Origin: an uncultured Mycoplasmatota bacterium
GTDB lineage: Bacteria > Bacillota_I > Bacilli_A > RF39 > UBA660
Direction of reading: 5' to 3'
Assembly (NCBI GenBank): GCA_947297555.1
Contig: CAMYTM010000023.1
Location: 1-7,934 of the forward strand
DNA length: 7,934 nucleotides
Shown piece after piece: positions 5,719 to 7,934 of the stretch (within the stretch, counting starts at the first letter, position 1; every line of letters starts with the position of its first letter). Under the pieces are notes generated by a model, which worked only from the letters and a program-made list of their open reading frames with translations, did no database searches and was not told the DNA's origin. The position numbers and the translations under genes are program-made.

Positions 5719-6696
5719 TTATTTCGAAAGTATTCTTTTTAAACCATTCTTAATATCTTTTGGAGTATAAAATTTTAAATACTCGATGAGTTTAAATAAT
5801 CTAGGGTCCATATTAGCATAGGAAATATGGCTTTCTTCTAACGGAATAGAATTTCCATAAATTTTAGTTAGATAATAAAGGTACAGTGTTTGGAATGGAT
5901 AAATCTTATTTTCTCGCCAAGGTCTCAAATCATAAAAGTTTGTAGTATGTAAAATTTTAGGATTTTTACGAGAGGATAGTATCTCTTTTTGACTATAAAA
6001 TTCTACTTTATTATTTTTGTAACTCTTTTGAAGTGTAAAAATATCGAAAAATAAATCCATTGGAAATAAATTATAAGCAAGCGGAAGCGTTTCGATTTTA
6101 TCCTGAAATGCTATATTTAAAATATCTTGGTCTGGAAAAGTAAGATGGTAGTTTTTCCTTAGTGTATTCATAATTCTTTCATTTCCTGAACACTTCTCCC
6201 ATAAATTAAAGTCTATTTTCAAAACACCACTATTAAAATAATGTGTTAATTCTGGATTTAATGATTGCCAGTATGCTTTAGATATATGATCAAGTACTGC
6301 AGAAATGGGTTCTTTTTGGCTATAATGAATAAGTTCATTTAAATTTCCTACTACAATTGTATCACTATCTAAATATAAAATGCTATCAGGACAATTGGGA
6401 ATAATATTGGATAAAAAAAGTCTTGCATTAGCAATTTTTGTACCGCGCCAGTTTGGGATTTTATATTGTTCCATTTCTGGGAATATGTGATTTATATTAT
6501 ACATAAATAGTTGACAATTCGAGAAGTTCAATACGATTTGCTCTATTTTTTCTTGCTCTTCTAAGGGTAAGTCTTCATATAGAATATACAAACAAACATT
6601 TACATTGCTATTGTTTTCCAATAAGGAGTAGATTGAAACTAACATAGGGTTTAGATATTTTTGATTTACTGTATAACAAACGTTTAAATTTTGCAT
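5719..6696 (-). CDS. GT8-family glycosyltransferase
   Basis: This is a retaining, GT-A-fold sugar transferase of the GT8 (LgtC/general stress protein A-like) family. It uses a nucleotide-sugar donor and a divalent metal, and most likely adds hexose to a cell-surface glycan or glycoprotein. The 325-aa sequence begins with the typical NVCYTVNQKYLNPMLVSIYS strand and helix (5-24). It has RGTKIANARLFL (84-95), the metal-binding DxD in LYLDSDTIVVGNL (D110, D112), FNSGVLKIDF (154-163), PDQDILN (188-194) and a histidine near the end of the catalytic domain (H250 in ILHTTN, then RPW at 258-260). The canonical HxxGxxKPW is altered: Asn replaces Gly, Arg replaces Lys, and two residues are inserted. No signal peptide or membrane segment is seen; the basic, amphipathic C-terminus (KNGLKRILSK) could touch the membrane. 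A perfect AAAGGAGGT precedes the ATG at 6696, 29 nt after the upstream gene, so the two are co-transcribed. Donor and acceptor cannot be told. Confidence 0.92.
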   Translation of the reverse strand: MQNLNVCYTVNQKYLNPMLVSIYSLLENNSNVNVCLYILYEDLPLEEQEKIEQIVLNFSNCQLFMYNINHIFPEMEQYKIPNWRGTKIANARLFLSNIIPNCPDSILYLDSDTIVVGNLNELIHYSQKEPISAVLDHISKAYWQSLNPELTHYFNSGVLKIDFNLWEKCSGNERIMNTLRKNYHLTFPDQDILNIAFQDKIETLPLAYNLFPMDLFFDIFTLQKSYKNNKVEFYSQKEILSSRKNPKILHTTNFYDLRPWRENKIYPFQTLYLYYLTKIYGNSIPLEESHISYANMDPRLFKLIEYLKFYTPKDIKNGLKRILSK

Positions 6697-6725
6697 TTCA
6701 TCTACCTCCTTTCATTTTAGTAGTT

Positions 6726-7649
6726 TTATTTTTTCAATCTTAAAGTTCTTTCTAGTTCTCTTTTATTCTTTTGCATTTCAAATATTTCATTTTGTGTAAG
6801 CGGTAGGCCCAATCGTAATCTTTCTTCTACATCTATATCTTCACTTTGTAGACTAATTTTTTTGATATCTCTAAATTCCTTTTTTGTAAATGCCAACTTT
6901 TCTAAGTAATATAAAGTTGGAGATACTTCTCCTTCTTGTTTGGACCTTGATTGATAAGTGATTAAAAAATAATAATCTTTTAAAAGCGAGTTGTATAATT
7001 TTATGTTGTTTATAGCATTTATTTTATCTACTTCTAAAAGTTTTCCAATTTCTAATATTGCATTATATGAATCACTTAAGGTGATTCTTATTTGAGGGGC
7101 AAGATGCCCATATTCTTCATCCATGGTTTGGTAATGTTCTAATTGATTAGAATATTTTTTCTGAAAAATTGGTCCTTTTTCTACTATCATATCTACGTAT
7201 TTAAAGTAACTATTTTTTAAAATTTGACTTTCCAAACTGTTTACATTTTTTCCTCTATATGATTTTAGATGTTTGCAATATTCAATTTTTTTTAAAATTC
7301 TTTGAGTAGCAGTTAAATAGTCATAATAATCTTTATCGTAGCCTTCTAAATCTTTTTCTAAAGTTCCATTTATTCCAAAGTAATATGGTGATATAATTTT
7401 TCTAGAATTTTCTTCCCTTATTATAATCTGTCTTATAATGTTTGCGTTAAAAAAATAATCACTATATTTCTTTAATTCCTCCTTTTCAAGTGCTAAATGA
7501 ATAATTCTTTTAAAATAGGAATTATTTATAGGTTCCTTTTCTTTTACTCTATAAAAAATTTCTCTAGCAATCTGTTCGTAATATGTTTCTTGGCTTTTTC
7601 CTTCTATTTCTTGTTGGTTATTTTCGTATAATGAACATGATTTTTCCAT
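6726..7649 (-). CDS. Unknown soluble helical protein, 307 aa
   Basis: I do not recognise this protein. It has no signal peptide or membrane segment, few cysteines (two: 5 and about 148), and is rich in Lys, Glu, Tyr and Ile, with predicted long helices throughout. Recognisable blocks are YYEQIAREIFYRVKEKEP near the N-terminus, SPYYFGINGTLEKDLEGYDK in the first half, and a charged C-terminal helix (NEIFEMQKNKRELERTLRLKK, residues about 287-307, shown in part: EMQKNKRELE). The ATG at 7649 is chosen because GAAAGAGGG (7667-7659) lies 9 nt upstream; the open frame reaches a TTG at 7709, but that stretch is terminator and promoter. It follows the HerA-like ATPase gene but is separated from it by an intrinsic terminator, and precedes the glycosyltransferase gene in a probable operon. 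Context suggests neither a clear surface-glycan nor a DNA-related role. Confidence 0.8.
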   Translation of the reverse strand: MEKSCSLYENNQQEIEGKSQETYYEQIAREIFYRVKEKEPINNSYFKRIIHLALEKEELKKYSDYFFNANIIRQIIIREENSRKIISPYYFGINGTLEKDLEGYDKDYYDYLTATQRILKKIEYCKHLKSYRGKNVNSLESQILKNSYFKYVDMIVEKGPIFQKKYSNQLEHYQTMDEEYGHLAPQIRITLSDSYNAILEIGKLLEVDKINAINNIKLYNSLLKDYYFLITYQSRSKQEGEVSPTLYYLEKLAFTKKEFRDIKKISLQSEDIDVEERLRLGLPLTQNEIFEMQKNKRELERTLRLKK

Positions 7650-7680
7650 TCTATTTTTCCCTCTTTCAAAATACTTTCTT

Positions 7681-7709
7681 ATTCTACTGAAAATGTCTAA
7701 AAAAAGCAA
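7681..7709 (-). promoter_or_regulatory. Promoter of the 307-aa/GT8 operon, overlapping a terminator
   Basis: On the minus strand TTGCTT (7709-7704) is followed after 17 bp by TAGAAT (7686-7681). Transcription would start near 7674, just ahead of the Shine-Dalgarno site at 7667-7659. The -35 is the descending arm of the upstream gene's terminator hairpin and the spacer includes its U-tract. Confidence 0.6.
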
Positions 7710-7725
7710 CCATTATTGATTGCTT
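7699..7725 (-). terminator. Intrinsic terminator of the HerA-like ATPase gene
   Basis: The minus strand AAGCAAUCA (7725-7717) pairs without mismatch (one G-U) with UGGUUGCUU (7712-7704) around an AUAA loop. The last two U of the arm plus five more form a run of seven U. The stop codon TAA of the ATPase (7715-7713) sits in the loop, so the last codons form the left arm. Confidence 0.85.
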
Positions 7726-7934
7726 GTCTGTTGTGTATTATTTTGATTGTTTTGTACCTGTACATTCCATCTCGCTGCTACATCACAGTTAGAAGAATAT
7801 GGAAGTGGATTGGGTAGTTCTAAACGCATAATCATAGGAATTTTAAAGGCTGAACCGAATCCTACACAACTTCCTGGTTGCAATGTTTTTTGTTTTTCAA
7901 TAACATCTGCGGAAATATTCGGAAGCATTTCTTC
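7713..7934 (-). CDS. C-terminal end of a HerA/DUF87-type ATPase, 5' part beyond window
   Basis: Only the last 73 codons are in the window, and the frame is open to the right edge (two Glu codons precede the first Met). The segment LQPGSCVGFGSAFKIPMIM followed by LPNPLPYSSNCDVAARW resembles the C-terminal domain of HerA/DUF87 hexameric DNA-translocating ATPases, where the pattern (L.PG....FG.AFK.P......P.P.P.S...D....W) is common. The Walker motifs are outside the window and cannot be checked. The tail after Trp (VQVQNNQNNTQQTSNQ) is low-complexity Gln/Asn. The internal Met at 7928 is not a real start because the preceding codons fit the same helix. Family assignment rests on the C-terminal motif alone. 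Confidence 0.72.
   Translation of the reverse strand, partial: EEMLPNISADVIEKQKTLQPGSCVGFGSAFKIPMIMRLELPNPLPYSSNCDVAARWNVQVQNNQNNTQQTSNQ

Noticed and set aside
7649..7709. Extension of the 307-aa protein to a TTG at 7709
   Set aside because: The stretch holds a perfect terminator arm with U-tract and a promoter, while the ATG at 7649 has a well-spaced Shine-Dalgarno site.
1..7934. Genetic code 4 (TGA read as Trp), suggested by the TGA in rarA
   Set aside because: Trp codons checked in rarA, gpsA, tcdA, GT8, the membrane protein and the ATPase are all TGG, and no other gene has an internal TGA. Code-4 genomes this AT-rich use mostly TGA for Trp.

Overview
The window looks like the chromosome of a low-GC Gram-positive bacterium (Bacillota, Bacilli/Erysipelotrichia-like, probably an uncultured host-associated lineage). 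The base composition is very AT-rich. Promoters are sigma-A type (TTGnnn-17-TATAAT-like) and Shine-Dalgarno sites are strong and Bacillus-like (AAGGTGATT, AAAGGAGGT). Core genes resemble Firmicutes families. The nine or more Trp codons I checked are all TGG and every other stop is TAA, so the standard bacterial code applies, not the Mycoplasma code.

Left part (1-3125): a 3'-truncated XerD-type tyrosine recombinase on the minus strand has a near-consensus promoter and diverges from rarA (AAA+ recombination factor) and gpsA (glycerol-3-phosphate dehydrogenase) on the plus strand. rarA is broken by a TGA at 2035-2037. Past that TGA the same frame stays open to TAA 2122-2124 and spells the usual RarA C-terminus (KGKKYY...), ending 2 nt before gpsA. 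The ancestral layout was therefore a tight rarA-gpsA operon.

Middle (3108-4030): tcdA/yrvM (tRNA t6A dehydratase) is on the minus strand and overlaps the end of gpsA by 18 bp, tail to tail. Directly upstream of tcdA, on the same strand, is a non-coding RNA of about 178 nt that I assign as 6S RNA. It has an extended -10 promoter placed exactly at the predicted 5' end, a closing helix joining both ends, a distal stem, and a small hairpin on the 3' side of the central bubble. As I recall, B. subtilis also has 6S-1 (bsrA) between aspS and yrvM, with the rarA homologue yrvN next to yrvM, so this is a rearranged version of that neighbourhood.

Right part (4055-7934), all minus strand: in transcription order, the C-terminal end of a HerA/DUF87-type ATPase, a perfect intrinsic terminator whose descending arm doubles as the -35 of the next promoter, an unrecognised 307-aa helical soluble protein, a GT8 glycosyltransferase, a small helical protein of 78 aa, and a two-pass membrane protein with coiled coils. 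The last two share one reading frame separated by a single TAA and may be one gene split by a stop.

There is no CRISPR array, tRNA, rRNA or insertion sequence in the window.
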